Origin: Helianthus annuus
Taxonomy: Eukaryota > Streptophyta > Magnoliopsida > Asterales > Asteraceae
NCBI RefSeq assembly: GCF_002127325.2
Contig: NC_035437.2
Location: 168,126,265-168,190,264, forward strand
Length of the DNA stretch: 64,000 nt
Direction: 5' to 3'
In this document: positions 20,890 to 33,610 of the stretch, piece after piece
How positions within the stretch are numbered: position 1 is the first letter of the stretch
Layout: the number at the start of each line of letters is the position of its first letter
Program-made: the position numbers and the translations under genes
Notes under the pieces: model-generated
Seen by the model: only the letters and a program-made list of their open reading frames with translations
Databases searched by the model: none
Told to the model about the DNA's origin: nothing

Positions 20890-23800
20890 CTATTTTGTAC
20901 CGCTGGTTCCCGCACCTCCTTCGACACCACCAGCGGGATCTTCCTCTTCCTCATCAGGATAAAGCATCCGCAGGCGATCAACATAGTCCGCAGCCTCTAA
21001 ACAATTGTCCAGTTCCTCTACACAAGAGAGGGACGTATCATAAAAGGAGGCTACGGCCGCGTTCAGGTAAGCTTCGGTATCCACGTCCCGAAAGCCGGAT
21101 CGCTCTTCGATAATACCGCCTATAGACATGACGTTCATATGGGAAATACAGCGGTTATAACCAGCTTTAAAACCAGCGTCACGAGCACGCTGCTTGACCA
21201 AGTCCAAGCCAGCTGCGGTCTCAGGGGCATCCATGATAGCCTCAACAATCTGCAATAAAAGGATCATAAGTCTCGGATGCTAATCCAAGCAAATCTAAAG
21301 GCAACGGATACTTACACGCGCGATACCGTGAGTCCGCAACCACTCACGGTCAGCCTTCAGCTGGTCCAAAGAGGACGCCAAGGCATCCTTGGCCTCAACA
21401 GCGGCATCAGCCCGCTCTTCCGCAACCGACACGCGGGCAGTAAGGTCTTTAACCGCGACCTCCCGGGCCTGAACCTCAGCCTGTCAAAAAACAGAAAACA
21501 GGTTACTCGATAAACATTTTCAAAACAATGAAGGAAATATACAACAGAGGTAACGAAACATACCTGAAGGCTGGCAACAACCCTACCCAAGCGGGTACGC
21601 TCCGCGTTCGCCTCTTCTAGAGCCTTCGAAGTGCGGTTTTCCCTCTCTTTGGCCTCATCAAGGGCCTTCGCAGTACGGGCCCCCGTTTCCTTGGCCTCTT
21701 CCAGCGCCTTAATAGCCAGGGCCTCTGCTTGCTGCGCTTTAACCGCAATGGCCTCAGCTGCAGCTTTTTCTTTGCCCAAGGCAACGTTCGCTGCCTTGGC
21801 GTTCGTCAACTCCTGCCGAGCACGAAACAGAGTGTCATTCTGCTTCGCCCAAGATTCATTCCACTTCTTGCGCTCATTGGAATACTTTTCATTCCAACTC
21901 TTGCGTTCATCAGAAAGAAGTTTGGCAAGAGTACGAACCTGTTTCAACTGAGCAGTGGCAGCCCACTCCGAGGTTTGCTTCTGCTTCTCAAAAGCAGCTC
22001 TATCCTTCTCAAGCTGCTCCGCACCCGCACGAGCAGCCTTGACCAACTCTTCCGCTTCGGCCCGCAAGCGAGCAGCTTCATCCTCTCTGCGGCCTAACAC
22101 CCGATAGTCTTCCAAAATGGCGTTCGCCACTATGGAACTTCCTACTAGCATGTTAGAAAGTTGGTTGATCCGCAGCTCACGGGGTGCCGAACGGGCACGA
22201 TCAACTTCAAACGGGGTGCCCAGACCACTCAAAATCTCCTTGCACGCAGAAGGGTCATTGGAAATATCATCCCCCTGCATAACAGTCCAGGGGGGTCGGT
22301 GATAAACAGTACTTCGACCCTGGGTATAGGTGCGGTAGTAATACTCCAATTCAGACTCCCCAGGCTGAATTGGAGGCCCATCATAACCCGCACCACCGGC
22401 AGACGAACCGGTACCCTTCTCACCAGCAGGAGACTTCCGCGGCTCAGCATCCTGCTGCCGCACCTCAGCATCAGACTTCTGCTTACCAGCATCTGAAAAC
22501 CTCAAGTCCAATCCATCACCCTCATTAGGAGAGATCAGATTGTCTGAGGAATCCACAGTGTCGAATATCTGGTCAGCAGTCGTTTCCACCGTCTTCTCCA
22601 CGGTGGGATCGCGAACCGGCCCAACAAAAGGGGCCGTAGGCTCCTTGGGCACAACAGTCTCCTTCGGTACCCCCGCACCCGCAGCAGCGGTATGCAGGGG
22701 AGACGAAGGGAAGTCAAAGAAAGAATACCCTGCATCTCGGGATTCTGCAACACAAAGAGCAACAATTGTTAATCCAACATATTGTACATGCAAAACAATG
22801 AAACGGGATATACTTACCAGCAGCAACCGCAGGTTTCTTTTGCGCCGGAGCAGCCCTTTTGGTCTGCAGTCTCCGACGCTTTGGTTCACCACCACCAGCA
22901 GCCTTCTGCTCTGGTCCTCTTTTCTCACCAACAATAGGGGGAACCGCAGCAGTTCCACCCGCAGCCGCCCCACTACCTACAACACCCAAGCCCTCAAGGG
23001 TGTCAGATACTACCACGTAATCGGTATATCCGCGATAACAAGATCGATAGGTACCTGCGGCTTCAGAAACTGAAGAAGGGGCAACTGAGCCTTCAGAACT
23101 CCCCTTGCCACGACCCCGCGCGGTTTTCTTCACCGGTTTCTTCTCCGCATACTTTTTGGGAATGCGCTTCTCAAACTTCCCCAAATCCGCAAGGATACCT
23201 GGATTGACACAATCAAGAAAACCAGTCAAAAAGATAAACTGGAAAAATAAATGCAACGTACGAACTACCTCTTGTGTCTCCCAGCACCGGGGCATCCAGC
23301 ACCGCACGCGACGGTACGCGGAAGTTGCTAAGTATTTCTAGGTTGAAGCCTTTCTTCAGCTCAACCGCAATAAGCTCAACCCGGCCCTCGAAATCGGGCT
23401 CAAACATTCTCCACAAGCCAACCGCATCCGCTGATACAACACATGCATGCAGGTTACTACAAGGCTTAGGAAATAAGGAAAACAACAAAGAGTAACAAAC
23501 TTACCACCACTCTTTTCCCGCAAAACGGGCCTTGCCTTCCTATCCGGTCTAGTGAGCATCATCCGCAATACCCACAGCTGATTGTTATCCAACTTCTTGA
23601 GTTCAATAGGCCGCAGCCTAGAGAACCAATCCACAGTCTTTGCGGTGGCAACAGGAATATCTTCATCAGAAACTCCAACGTTGACATTCCTGAAAGACAT
23701 GCTGGCATAGACCGCACAGGCTTTCACATAGAAGAATTTCTTCTTCCAGCCTGTCACACCCTTAGGGGGCGTCATCAACTTCAAGCTCCCATGCCGTTGA

Positions 23801-23985
23801 GTAAACGAGAAAAACCCGGTGTTCACCGTCAACTGGTAGAATCGCCGGAAATTTTCCACTGTAATGGGCAAGCCATGGGCACGGAATGTATATTCAAAGT
23901 TCCTAATTCGGAACATTCCAAAGGGACTAAGTTGGGAGATATGGAGATGATAATACTCCAACACCTCCGCAACGAACACCGTCAC
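20890..23985 (-). CDS. Antisense Tat gene, exons 1b-6 (transposase_28-like N-domain, coiled coil)
   Basis: The exons on the minus strand are 23,985-23,505, 23,430-23,269, 23,198-22,818, 22,744-21,564, 21,480-21,316 and 21,249-20,890, with GT-AG introns of 65-83 bp and phases that match throughout. With exon 1a the length is 3,012 nt, exactly 1,003 codons plus TAG. The N-terminal region (VFVAEVLEYYHLHISQLSP...FRRFYQLTVNTGF...KKKFFYVK) matches what is annotated in plants as the putative gypsy-type transposon domain (PF04195, from memory). A basic patch KKYAEKKPVKKTARGRGK follows, then an Ala/Glu/Lys-rich coiled coil (about residues 640-900) and an acidic C-terminus. Function unknown. Antisense additional ORFs are known in Tat elements such as Grande and Retand. 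Confidence 0.88.
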
Positions 23986-24562
23986 TGTAAGACCCTAATA
24001 CGTATTTGACTAAAAGTCGCAGCGGAAGTTCAAGCCATAAACTTTCTTTCATTATAAACACCTTAACTTATTTAAAAATTAACTTTAACATAACTCTTTC
24101 ACATAAATCCATCAATCGACTTATTTACTAAGTAAAAACATAGCTTATGCTTACTACATTATATACATCAACGTTCCCGTACAATCTCACTAGTGACTCG
24201 ATCCTCGATCTCTGTTCCTTGATGATCCTCATGACTCGTACTACCTGCGCTCACCACATTAAATTCATAACATTAGTACGCATTATAAACATACAAGATT
24301 TATTCACGTTTACTTCTTGTTCCGTTAATTCTTTACATCCCAGCTTTCCATCTGATTGTACATTCCGTGGTGAGACTTTCTCATTGTACCTGCGTTACAC
24401 TTCGTTCACAAGGCACACTATTATTATCGTCAATACTCAATTTCATTGAATACATGCGTATATACTTTCATACATACTTACATATGTGCATCCGTTCACA
24501 CATAACTACTTACAAACCTACGTACCTACATTCATACGTACGTTCCTACATACGTGCATACC

Positions 24563-24628
24563 TACATACATACATACATACATACATACATACATACATA
24601 CATACATACATACATACATACATACATT
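24563..24628. repeat. TACA microsatellite in the LARD 3' LTR
   Basis: This is an uninterrupted run of about 16 TACA units. The matching run in the other LTR (about 30,314-30,383) is roughly one unit longer, which accounts for most of the length difference between the LTRs. Confidence 0.9.
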
Positions 24629-24712
24629 CATTCATACATACCACTTATATTCACACATACATACATACATACATACCTTCATACGTATCTACTTAAGGAA
24701 ACTCTTAACTTA

Positions 24713-25252
24713 GAATCCCACATTTAGGTACCATATTACTACATATTCTTTAGGATCCCACCTTTGGGTACCATATTACTACATATTCTTTAGGATCCCA
24801 CCTTTGGGTACCATATTACTACATATTCTTTAGGATCCCACCTTTGGGTACCATATTACTACATATTCTTTAGGATCCCACCTTTGGGTACCATATTACT
24901 ACATATTCTTTAGGATCCCACCTTTGGGTACCATATTACTACATATTCTTTAGGATCCCACCTTTGGGTACCGTATTACTACATATTCTTTAGGATCCCA
25001 CCTTTGGGTACCATATTACTACATATTCTTTAGGATCCCACCTTTGGGTACCATATTACTACATATTCTTTAGGATCCCACCTTTGGGTACCATATTACT
25101 ACATATTCTTTAGGATCTCACCTTTGGGTACCATATTACTACATATTCTTTAGGATCCCACCTTTGGGTACCATATTACTACATATTCTTTAGGATCCCA
25201 CCTTTAGGTACCATATTACTACATATTCTTTAGGATCCCACCTTTAGGTCCC
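24713..25252. repeat. 40-bp tandem repeat, 13 copies plus a partial one (LARD 3' LTR)
   Basis: Units of GGATCCCACCTTTGGGTACC plus a 20-bp AT-rich half (ATATTACTACATATTCTTTA) start every 40 bp from 24,713 to 25,233. The array ends at ...TTTAGGTCCCC just before the CGTCGGCGACG word. The copies are nearly identical, and the sister array has the same copy number. It is an LTR-internal satellite and has no unique spacers. Confidence 0.95.
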
Positions 25253-27399
25253 CTACCCGTCGGCGACGCCCTCTAGTTTTTTGCAGTTTTCTGCAGGCTC
25301 GTTTCGTCGTCCGTACGCACTAAAACGCACGTAACTTTTGAACCGTTTACCCGTTTGACCTCCCGTTTCTTCCTACATGCTTGTAAATTCACATTCTATC
25401 ATATGAACTTAAAATCTTACCTCCGGATTACGGAAATCCTTAACTTACATACATTCGACTTAACTATTTTCTAACTATTTGACCCGTTAAGGGTATTCGC
25501 GCATTAATTGGTCTATGACTGACCAAACCATCATCCCCACTTCCATACTTGTCCAAAACATTACTCTAATCGAATAACTTGCTTCTAAACCACTTTTAAG
25601 TTCGTTTACCCCAAAATACCCATCATGGGCATTTTGGTCAACCTTAAACCCATCATTTACGACGAAAGACTTTAACACATATTTGACCTCAAACATCATA
25701 TTTAATTCATTACAACACTTTATTACTTACTTGTACTACGAAGTGATTACGGAAATCACTTACCTTTAGTGTTCGTATTCGCATCCGTTTCCTCGCCTCT
25801 TTTTGACCCGTTAACCTTCCATGCTTCCATCCATCTTGACATGATCCCTATACTTTCATGTCATCGCATTCACATTCTTGTTAGCATACATGATTGTACA
25901 TATTAACAATCATATCAAATTCATGTTTCACATTTGACTTTCATTAGTCAATTCTAACAAGCATAAGGCATATTTCCACAAGTTAATCTTTCAAACTCAT
26001 ACAATTCATCGTGTCATCACATATAACACGTATGGATATAACACGCATCATATGACTTTCTATAATATCACAATTGTGACAAAAGTCCAACATTGCTACT
26101 TATGCACAGTTGACTTTCAAAAAGTCAACAATTTATCATATGAACTTTCGACTTAACCTCATACATCCATGTCATTATAGTAGACTATACTAATGACACT
26201 ATATACATTTCATACTCACGATGCAATAAGCATACAACCACATGATCATCTAGTTATATGCACATACCAAACATATTTAATTCCGTTCATTCTAGTAACA
26301 TAATTCTACAACTAACACCATGACCTATGCTTAACAACCCAACATCATTCTAACTTCATCCTATTCTAATGATCTCATATGCTTCACATTTAGTGTACTT
26401 TTACTTATCAATTTTGATTAAGCAATTATTCAAACATGTAGTAAACATCATACCACTCCAACATAGAGTACAATATTCTAATGCATACTTTTACTAAATA
26501 ACATGGCCAACCAAATCCTACATGAGTTCCATATAAAAATAGATTTCTCATGTTTATTTATCATCAAATACATCATATCCCCATATTATACGATTTCATC
26601 CATTACTTGCATACCATTTCATCTATTAATCCCACCTAGGCATTTCATCAAACACTTGGTGTGCATGCCACAATTTATGCATAATGTACAAGTGTTTCAT
26701 GCTTTACTTCCTACTTCATGCTTTCATTCATCAATTAACACAAAAACATCAACAAATTCATATCACATTCAATCTACCTAACAAGAACGCATTACATACA
26801 CCATAACACAACAAGATGTGAACAAGGATTGGACTTGGGTGATCATTCAAGTCATCATCCTTACCAAAACAAATGGGTTTCACCTCTAAACATCAAATTA
26901 ACCTAAATCATGCATAACCCATGTTCAATATGATGATTCTAACACACACCCATTCACAATTTCATACAAATTCGCAATTTACATCATAACCCACTTCGTG
27001 AAAGATCACCAATCTAACTTTTAAGACATACCTTACGATCCCCTTGTGAAGGTGATCATTAATCCGTGTTCATTCATGAATTTAGACCTTGATTTGCCCT
27101 TCGATTTGATGATTCTTCACGTTTAGGGTTTCTTGAGCTCTCATGAGAGCTCCTGCTCCTTTCTAGAACACACGAATGTGTGTGTTTGTGTGTGTTGATT
27201 TTCATAAATAAAACCCATCTTTCCATCCTAACCGTTTTGGTCCCTCAAGTTTTCTCACTAATTAGAATTGACACAACTTTCATTCCTTATTTGTTTCTAC
27301 CATACTTTTAACTAGGACGAATAACCTAGTTATTTATTTCTTGATGTACCCGATCATAACATTTAACGAATATAAACATTCGGGTTTTGGGGTGTTACA

Positions 27400-29738
27400 A
27401 GTCTACCCCCCTTAAATAAGGTTTCGTCCCCGAAACCTTTCTCATTTCCTCTTACACACACACATCTATGTTTGACTTCATAGTCATATCATAATTATAT
27501 GTAATCATCCTATCTCAGTTCATATTTATTCATACTATTGACTTTTTTTATAATAAGTCCATATTTTTTCACACCATACCTTCACATAACATTTTCATTT
27601 CCCTTGACCCGTTTTTAATAGGTCAATATACATACTTCTTCAAGCTTGTGATAATACGTTCATTCGTAGGATTTGTTTATAACGGATCTAATACTTTCAT
27701 CTTGTCTTTTAAGATTACATTTCATACACACATTCTATAACATTCAACTCTTGTTTTGTTATCACAACAAAACTACTACTTCATAGTTACACCTACATGC
27801 TTAACTCCATAGTTAGCATCATTCTACTTTTCTATAGTCATTCGTACCTTACATATCCTTACGTTACCTTCAACTTGCCTCATTCGTTCTACATTACTAT
27901 ACCTCTCATTTCGTGCCTTACTTATTTTGCATAAGCATACGTGTCGTGCAATTCATTTCATGAGATTTTAACCAATACTCGAACTTTTCACTCAAAACCT
28001 TTGAGATTCGCTTCTTGATGACATAGTTTTCTTCTTATGTCAACTGAAAAAAAAATCAAACTTCCCATACTATACCATACCCATTCCACCATTCATTTCG
28101 TAGGTCGTACCCAATTAACCAATTCATACTTATCTAACATAAGTTAAACTTTTTACTGACCTCATCTCATATCATCAATCGACGATCCGTAACCCAGATC
28201 GATCCGCATTCTTCACGAGTACTAGCCATACCAGGCTAGATTTCATTCATCCGCGTAATGCGCTTTCGCCCGTGCACATCCTTCCACCAATTCGGTTGGT
28301 TTCATCACATCAAGAGTTTCTAACATTATCATCTACAATTTTAGCGGTTAGCACATTTCATTCAAGCATTCATTAAACTAGGTGATTACTCACCTATAAT
28401 TCTTTACAATTTCCTACGCACATGCTATAACATTTTCCATACTTCATTCCTTACATGCAATTCTTTATTTTGGTTACTTATTTTGTCGACCTTTGCAGTT
28501 TGACGTTTCAAGGTCAAACTGACATTTCTTACTTATCGTAGATGTAAAGAGGTACACATTCGTACGTCTTTCCCTTCATGTTTACCTACAAGGACATCCA
28601 TTACATCATTTTGGTATTCTTAACAAAACTCACCCTTCTCATTCATACTTAAATTATTGTCCGGGTCGTAGCCCGTCATTCATTATGACTCCTAAGAGTC
28701 CATTACTAACATATTTAACACATAACTTGTTCGAACTTCTTTCTTTCGCTTTAAAATTTAGGTTTGCATGCCCATTACGATCATTCTTTTGTTTATTACT
28801 TTACATTTACCCGTATGACTCGTTTGACACAACCATGGTCAAACTGTCGACACATTGTGATGTGGATTAATTTCATCCCTTTTTATATTTTAAATCCGTC
28901 CCGCGAACTCAAACGTCACATTCATGCCTTTCATTGCTTTCATGTTTTGAATCCGTCTAGCGGTTCCAAACATACTATTCATACATTTTCTTCCTTTCGT
29001 GCTTTGAATCCTTTTCGCGGATTCAAACATTTCATTTACATTACCCATTCACATCTTTCATTCATTACATGTGCTGAATCCGTCTCACAGATTCAAACAT
29101 ATCATTTTCTGCATTTCATTCCTACATAGTACTCTCAATTTCCCGAGAGCCTTACTACCCACTTCACCCGCACGCCCACCTGCTACCTAATTCTACAGAT
29201 ATACCTGCGATAATTACCACGGTCTCACGAACGTCATATGCTTCTTGCGTACTGGCCAGGTGCGCAATTCACATACTAATTTCGTGCCTTCAGGTAATCA
29301 TCGCCTTATGTCCGCATTAGTGGGTCTCAGTTCGTGCTACATTTTTACAATTTTACCAAGACAATATCGTTGTCTTCCGTTTAGTACTTACCCTCCCAAG
29401 GAGACTTCTTCCTTTTTCTTTTAACAACGGTACCCATACATGTCAACATTGTGTACCTGGGGTCCGTCTGTCCATTCGCATCCTTGCCTGCCTTAGCATC
29501 CACCTTAGACTGCATTCACGGATCATCCTCTCCAAACTTTTAAGCTTACCTTGCACATAGCAAACCGTTAGCTTCTTCATATGAATACATACATACACGT
29601 TTTCATTCCATTTCTACCTTTGGATCTTGATCGAGTCATGGATTGTACAGGTTCCTTATCACAAGAGCACATAGGTTTGAGTTCAAGTACCTACCTTCTC
29701 GTACTTGATTCCCTCAAACCAGGGCTCTGATACCAACT
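27400..29738 (-). other. LARD interior, non-coding
   Basis: No long frame is found on either strand and no retroviral motif. Near the left border is a GGTTTCG-TCCC-CGAAACC hairpin (27,421-27,438). At 28,890-29,100 four imperfect copies of a GAATCCGTC...GGATTCAAAC unit occur; the clearest is TTTGAATCC-7 nt-GGATTCAAA (29,003-29,027). Such a region would keep packaging and priming signals only. Confidence 0.8.
29723..29735 (-). promoter_or_regulatory. LARD primer-binding site
   Basis: The minus strand reads TGGTATCAGAGCC, a full match to the initiator tRNA-Met type PBS, 3 nt from the LTR end at 29,739. It sets the element's orientation and identifies the right-hand LTR as 5'. Confidence 0.95.
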
Positions 29739-32700
29739 TGTAAGACCCTAATACGTATTTGACTAAAAGTCGCAGCGGAAGTTCAAGCCATAAACTTTCT
29801 TTCATTATAAACACCTTAACTTATTTAAAAATTAACTTTAACATAACTCTTTCACATAAATCCATCAATCGACTTATTTACTAAGTAAAAACATAGCTTA
29901 TGTTTACTACATTATATACATCAACGTTCCCGTACAATCTCACTAGTGACTCGATCCTCGATCTCTGTTCCTTGATGATCCTCATGACTCGTACTACCTG
30001 CGCTCACCACATTAAATTCATAACATTAGTACGCATTATAAACATACAAGATTTATTCACGTTTACTTCTTGTTCCGTTAATTCTTTACATCCCAGCTTT
30101 CCATCTGATTGTACATTCCGTGGTGAGACTTTCTCATTGTACCTGCGTTACACTTCGTTCACAAGGCACACTATTATTATCGTCAATACTCAATTTCATT
30201 GAATACATGCGTATATACTTTCATACATACTTACATATGTGCATCCGTTCACACATAACTACTTACAAACCTACGTACCTACATTCATACGTACGTTCCT
30301 ACATACGTGCATACCTACATACATACATACATACATACATACATACATACATACATACATACATACATACATACATACATACATTCATTCATACATACCA
30401 CTTATATTCACACATACATACATACATACATACCTTCATACGTATCTACTTAAGGAAACTCTTAACTTAGAATCCCACATTTAGGTACCATATTACTACA
30501 TATTCTTTAGGATCCCACCTTTGGGTACCATATTACTACATATTCTTTAGGATCCCACCTTTGGGTACCATATTACTACATATTCTTTAGGATCCCACCT
30601 TTGGGTACCATATTACTACATATTCTTTAGGATCCCACCTTTGGGTACCATATTACTACATATTCTTTAGGATCCCACCTTTGGGTACCATATTACTACA
30701 TATTCTTTAGGATCCCACCTTTGGGTACCGTATTACTACATATTCTTTAGGATCCCACCTTTGGGTACCATATTACTACATATTCTTTAGGATCCCACCT
30801 TTGGGTACCATATTACTACATATTCTTTAGGATCCCACCTTTGGGTACCATATTACTACATATTCTTTAGGATCCCACCTTTGGGTACCATATTACTACA
30901 TATTCTTTAGGATCCCACCTTTGGGTACCATATTACTACATATTCTTTAGGATCCCACCTTTAGGTACCATATTACTACATATTCTTTAGGATCCCACCT
31001 TTAGGTCCCCTACCCGTCGGCGACGCCCTCTAGTTTTTTGCAGTTTTCTGCAGGCTCGTTTCGTCGTCCGTACGCACTAAAACGCACGTAACTTTTGAAC
31101 CGTTTACCCGTTTGACCTCCCGTTTCTTCCTACATGCTTGTAAATTCACATTCTATCATATGAACTTAAAATCTTACCTCCGGATTACGGAAATCCTTAA
31201 CTTACATACATTCGACTTAACTATTTTCTAACTATTTGACCCGTTAAGGGTATTCGCGCATTAATTGGTCTATGACTGACCAAACCATCATCCCCACTTC
31301 CATACTTGTCCAAAACATTACTCTAATCGAATAACTTGCTTCTAAACCACTTTTAAGTTCGTTTACCCCAAAATACCCATCATGGGCATTTTGGTCAACC
31401 TTAAACCCATCATTTACGACGAAAGACTTTAACACATATTTGACCTCAAACATCATATTTAATTCATTACAACACTTTATTACTTACTTGTACTACGAAG
31501 TGATTACGGAAATCACTTACCTTTAGTGTTCGTATTCGCATCCGTTTCCTCGCCTCTTTTTGACCCGTTAACCTTCCATGCTTCCATCCATCTTGACATG
31601 ATCCCTATACTTTCATGTCATCGCATTCACATTCTTGTTAGCATACATGATTGTACATATTAACAATCATATCAAATTCATGTTTCACATTTGACTTTCA
31701 TTAGTCAATTCTAACAAGCATAAGGCATATTTCCACAAGTTAATCTTTCAAACTCATACAATTCATCGTGTCATCACATATAACACGTATGGATATAACA
31801 CGCATCATATGACTTTCTATAATATCACAATTGTGACAAAAGTCCAACATTGCTACTTATGCACAGTTGACTTTCAAAAAGTCAACAATTTATCATATGA
31901 ACTTTCGACTTAACCTCATACATCCATGTCATTATAGTAGACTATACTAATGACACTATATACATTTCATACTCACGATGCAATAAGCATACAACCACAT
32001 GATCATCTAGTTATATGCACATACCAAACATATTTAATTTCGTTCATTCTAGTAACATAATTCTACAACTAACACCATGACCTATGCTTAACAACCCAAC
32101 ATCATTCTAACTTCATCCTATTCTAATGATCTCATATGCTTCACATTTAGTGTACTTTTACTTATCAATTTTGATTAAGCAATTATTCAAACATGTAGTA
32201 AACATCATACCACTCCAACATAGAGTACAATATTCTAATGCATACTTTTACTAAATAACATGGCCAACCAAATCCTACATGAGTTCCATATAAAAATAGA
32301 TTTTCTCATGTTTATTTATCATCAAATACATCATATCCCCATATTATACGATTTCATCCATTACTTGCATACCATTTCATCTATTAATCCCACCTAGGCA
32401 TTTCATCAAACACTTGGTGTGCATGCCACAATTTATGCATAATGTACAAGTGTTTCATGCTTTACTTCCTACTTCATGCTTTCATTCATCAATTAACACA
32501 AAAACATCAACAAATTCATATCACATTCAATCTACCTAACAAGAACGCATTACATACACCATAACACAACAAGATGTGAACAAGGATTGGACTTGGGTGA
32601 TCATTCAAGTCATCATCCTTACCAAAACAAATGGGTTTCACCTCTAAACATCAAATTAACCTAAATCATGCATAACCCATGTTCAATATGATGATTCTAA

Positions 32701-33157
32701 CACACACCCATTCACAATTTCATACAAATTCGCAATTTACATCATAACCCACTTCGTGAAAGATCACCAATCTAACTTTTAAGACATACCTTACGATCCC
32801 CTTGTGAAGGTGATCATTAATCCGTGTTCATTCATGAATTTAGACCTTGATTTGCCCTTCGATTTGATGATTCTTCACGTTTAGGGTTTCTTGAGCTCTC
32901 ATGAGAGCTCCTGCTCCTTTCTAGAACACACGAATGTGTGTGTTTGTGTGTGTTGATTTTCATAAATAAAACCCATCTTTCCATCCTAACCGTTTTGGTC
33001 CCTCAAGTTTTCTCACTAATTAGAATTGACACAACTTTCATTCCTTATTTGTTTCTACCATACTTTTAACTAGGACGAATAACCTAGTTATTTATTTCTT
33101 GATGTACCCGATCATAACATTTAACGAATATAAACATTCGGGTTTTGGGGTGTTACA
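29739..33157 (-). repeat. LARD 5' LTR (3,419 bp)
   Basis: It is nearly identical to 23,986-27,399. It holds the TACA run, the 13-copy 40-bp array (30,470-31,009), CGTCGGCGACG at 31,015-31,025 and AGCGGAAG at 29,774. On the minus strand a TTTATTTATG TATA-like box near 32,965 is followed by GT-rich repeats, a possible promoter (weak). Confidence 0.95.
30470..31009. repeat. 40-bp tandem repeat, 13 copies plus a partial one (LARD 5' LTR)
   Basis: Sister array to 24,713-25,252, with units from 30,470 every 40 bp to 30,990. The single T variant seen in the other array near 25,119 is absent here. Confidence 0.95.
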
Positions 33158-33162
33158 GTCAC

Positions 33163-33444
33163 CAGCAACCTAAGGTTGCCGTCATTGAAAAAATCGGCCC
33201 ACAAAGTTATATAACCGGCCGGAGCATCGGCACCGGTATCCCCCTCTTGTGGGTAGGTGGCATCCCAATCGTCGGCCATCTGCACAGTGGTCATCAGGAG
33301 TTTAAAACCACCCTTTGACCACTTCAACACTGGTAACCCACCACCGGGAACGTCAACGTCATCATCTTCGTCTTCATCAGCCGCTACTGCCGGCTGTTCA
33401 GGGTTTTCACCCTCCACATTGTGTGGACTTGATGGTTCAGCCAT
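33163..33444 (-). CDS. Antisense Tat gene, exon 1a (start of protein)
   Basis: The start is ATG at 33,444 (MAEPSSPHNVEGENPEQPA), which has better context and position than the in-frame upstream ATG at 33,456. These 94 codons hold an acidic low-complexity stretch (ADEDEDDDVDV) and the beginning of the conserved N-domain (YITLWADFFNDGNLRLL). The frame is cut after 33,163 by the LARD insertion; its partner resumes at 23,985. The two parts are now 9.2 kb apart, so the gene is disrupted unless the insert is removed from RNA. Confidence 0.88.
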
Positions 33445-33578
33445 CAGATATATCAAAAAAATAGAAGACAGTGAGTGGAAAAACTAAAAACCTCACCGGA
33501 ACTTCAAGAAATATCGTCGGAGAAGACAAAGAAAAAGTTTTCTCTCACCGGCAAATTTTTGAAATTTCGAACAAGTGA

Positions 33579-33610
33579 GGGGAAACCACGAACGGTTTCC
33601 CCTTATATAC
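33579..33610 (-). promoter_or_regulatory. TATA box and hairpin of the antisense gene promoter
   Basis: On the minus strand GTATATAAGG (33,610-33,601) lies about 160 bp upstream of the start codon. Next to it is a perfect 9-bp inverted repeat, GGGGAAACC-6 nt-GGTTTCCCC (33,579-33,602). This suggests separate transcription of the antisense gene from inside the element. The role of the hairpin is unknown. Confidence 0.65.

Larger units (their letters stand above)
23986..27399 (-). repeat. LARD 3' LTR (3,414 bp)
   Basis: In plus-strand order it contains AGCGGAAG (24,021), a TACA microsatellite (about 24,563-24,628), the 40-bp tandem array (24,713-25,252), the CGTCGGCGACG word (25,258-25,268) and about 2 kb of AT-rich DNA with frequent TTGACTTT/GACCCGTT words. 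No coding frame of interest. Confidence 0.95.
23986..33157 (-). mobile_element. LARD-type non-coding LTR retrotransposon inside the Tat antisense gene
   Basis: LTRs at 23,986-27,399 (3' in element orientation) and 29,739-33,157 (5') flank a 2,339-bp interior without coding frames. A perfect TSD GTCAC is at 23,981-23,985 and 33,158-33,162. The LTR ends on the minus strand are TGTAACACCCC...GGGTCTTACA. The PBS is next to the right LTR, and a purine tract (complement of CCCCCCTTAAA) is next to the left one. I saw about three substitutions plus small indels between the LTRs, so the insertion is very young. It needs proteins supplied by another element. Confidence 0.95.

Noticed and set aside
21631..22097. 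Plus-strand frames within the antisense gene
   Set aside because: They mirror the Ala/Glu/Lys-rich coiled-coil coding strand, which has consistent exon structure on the minus strand.
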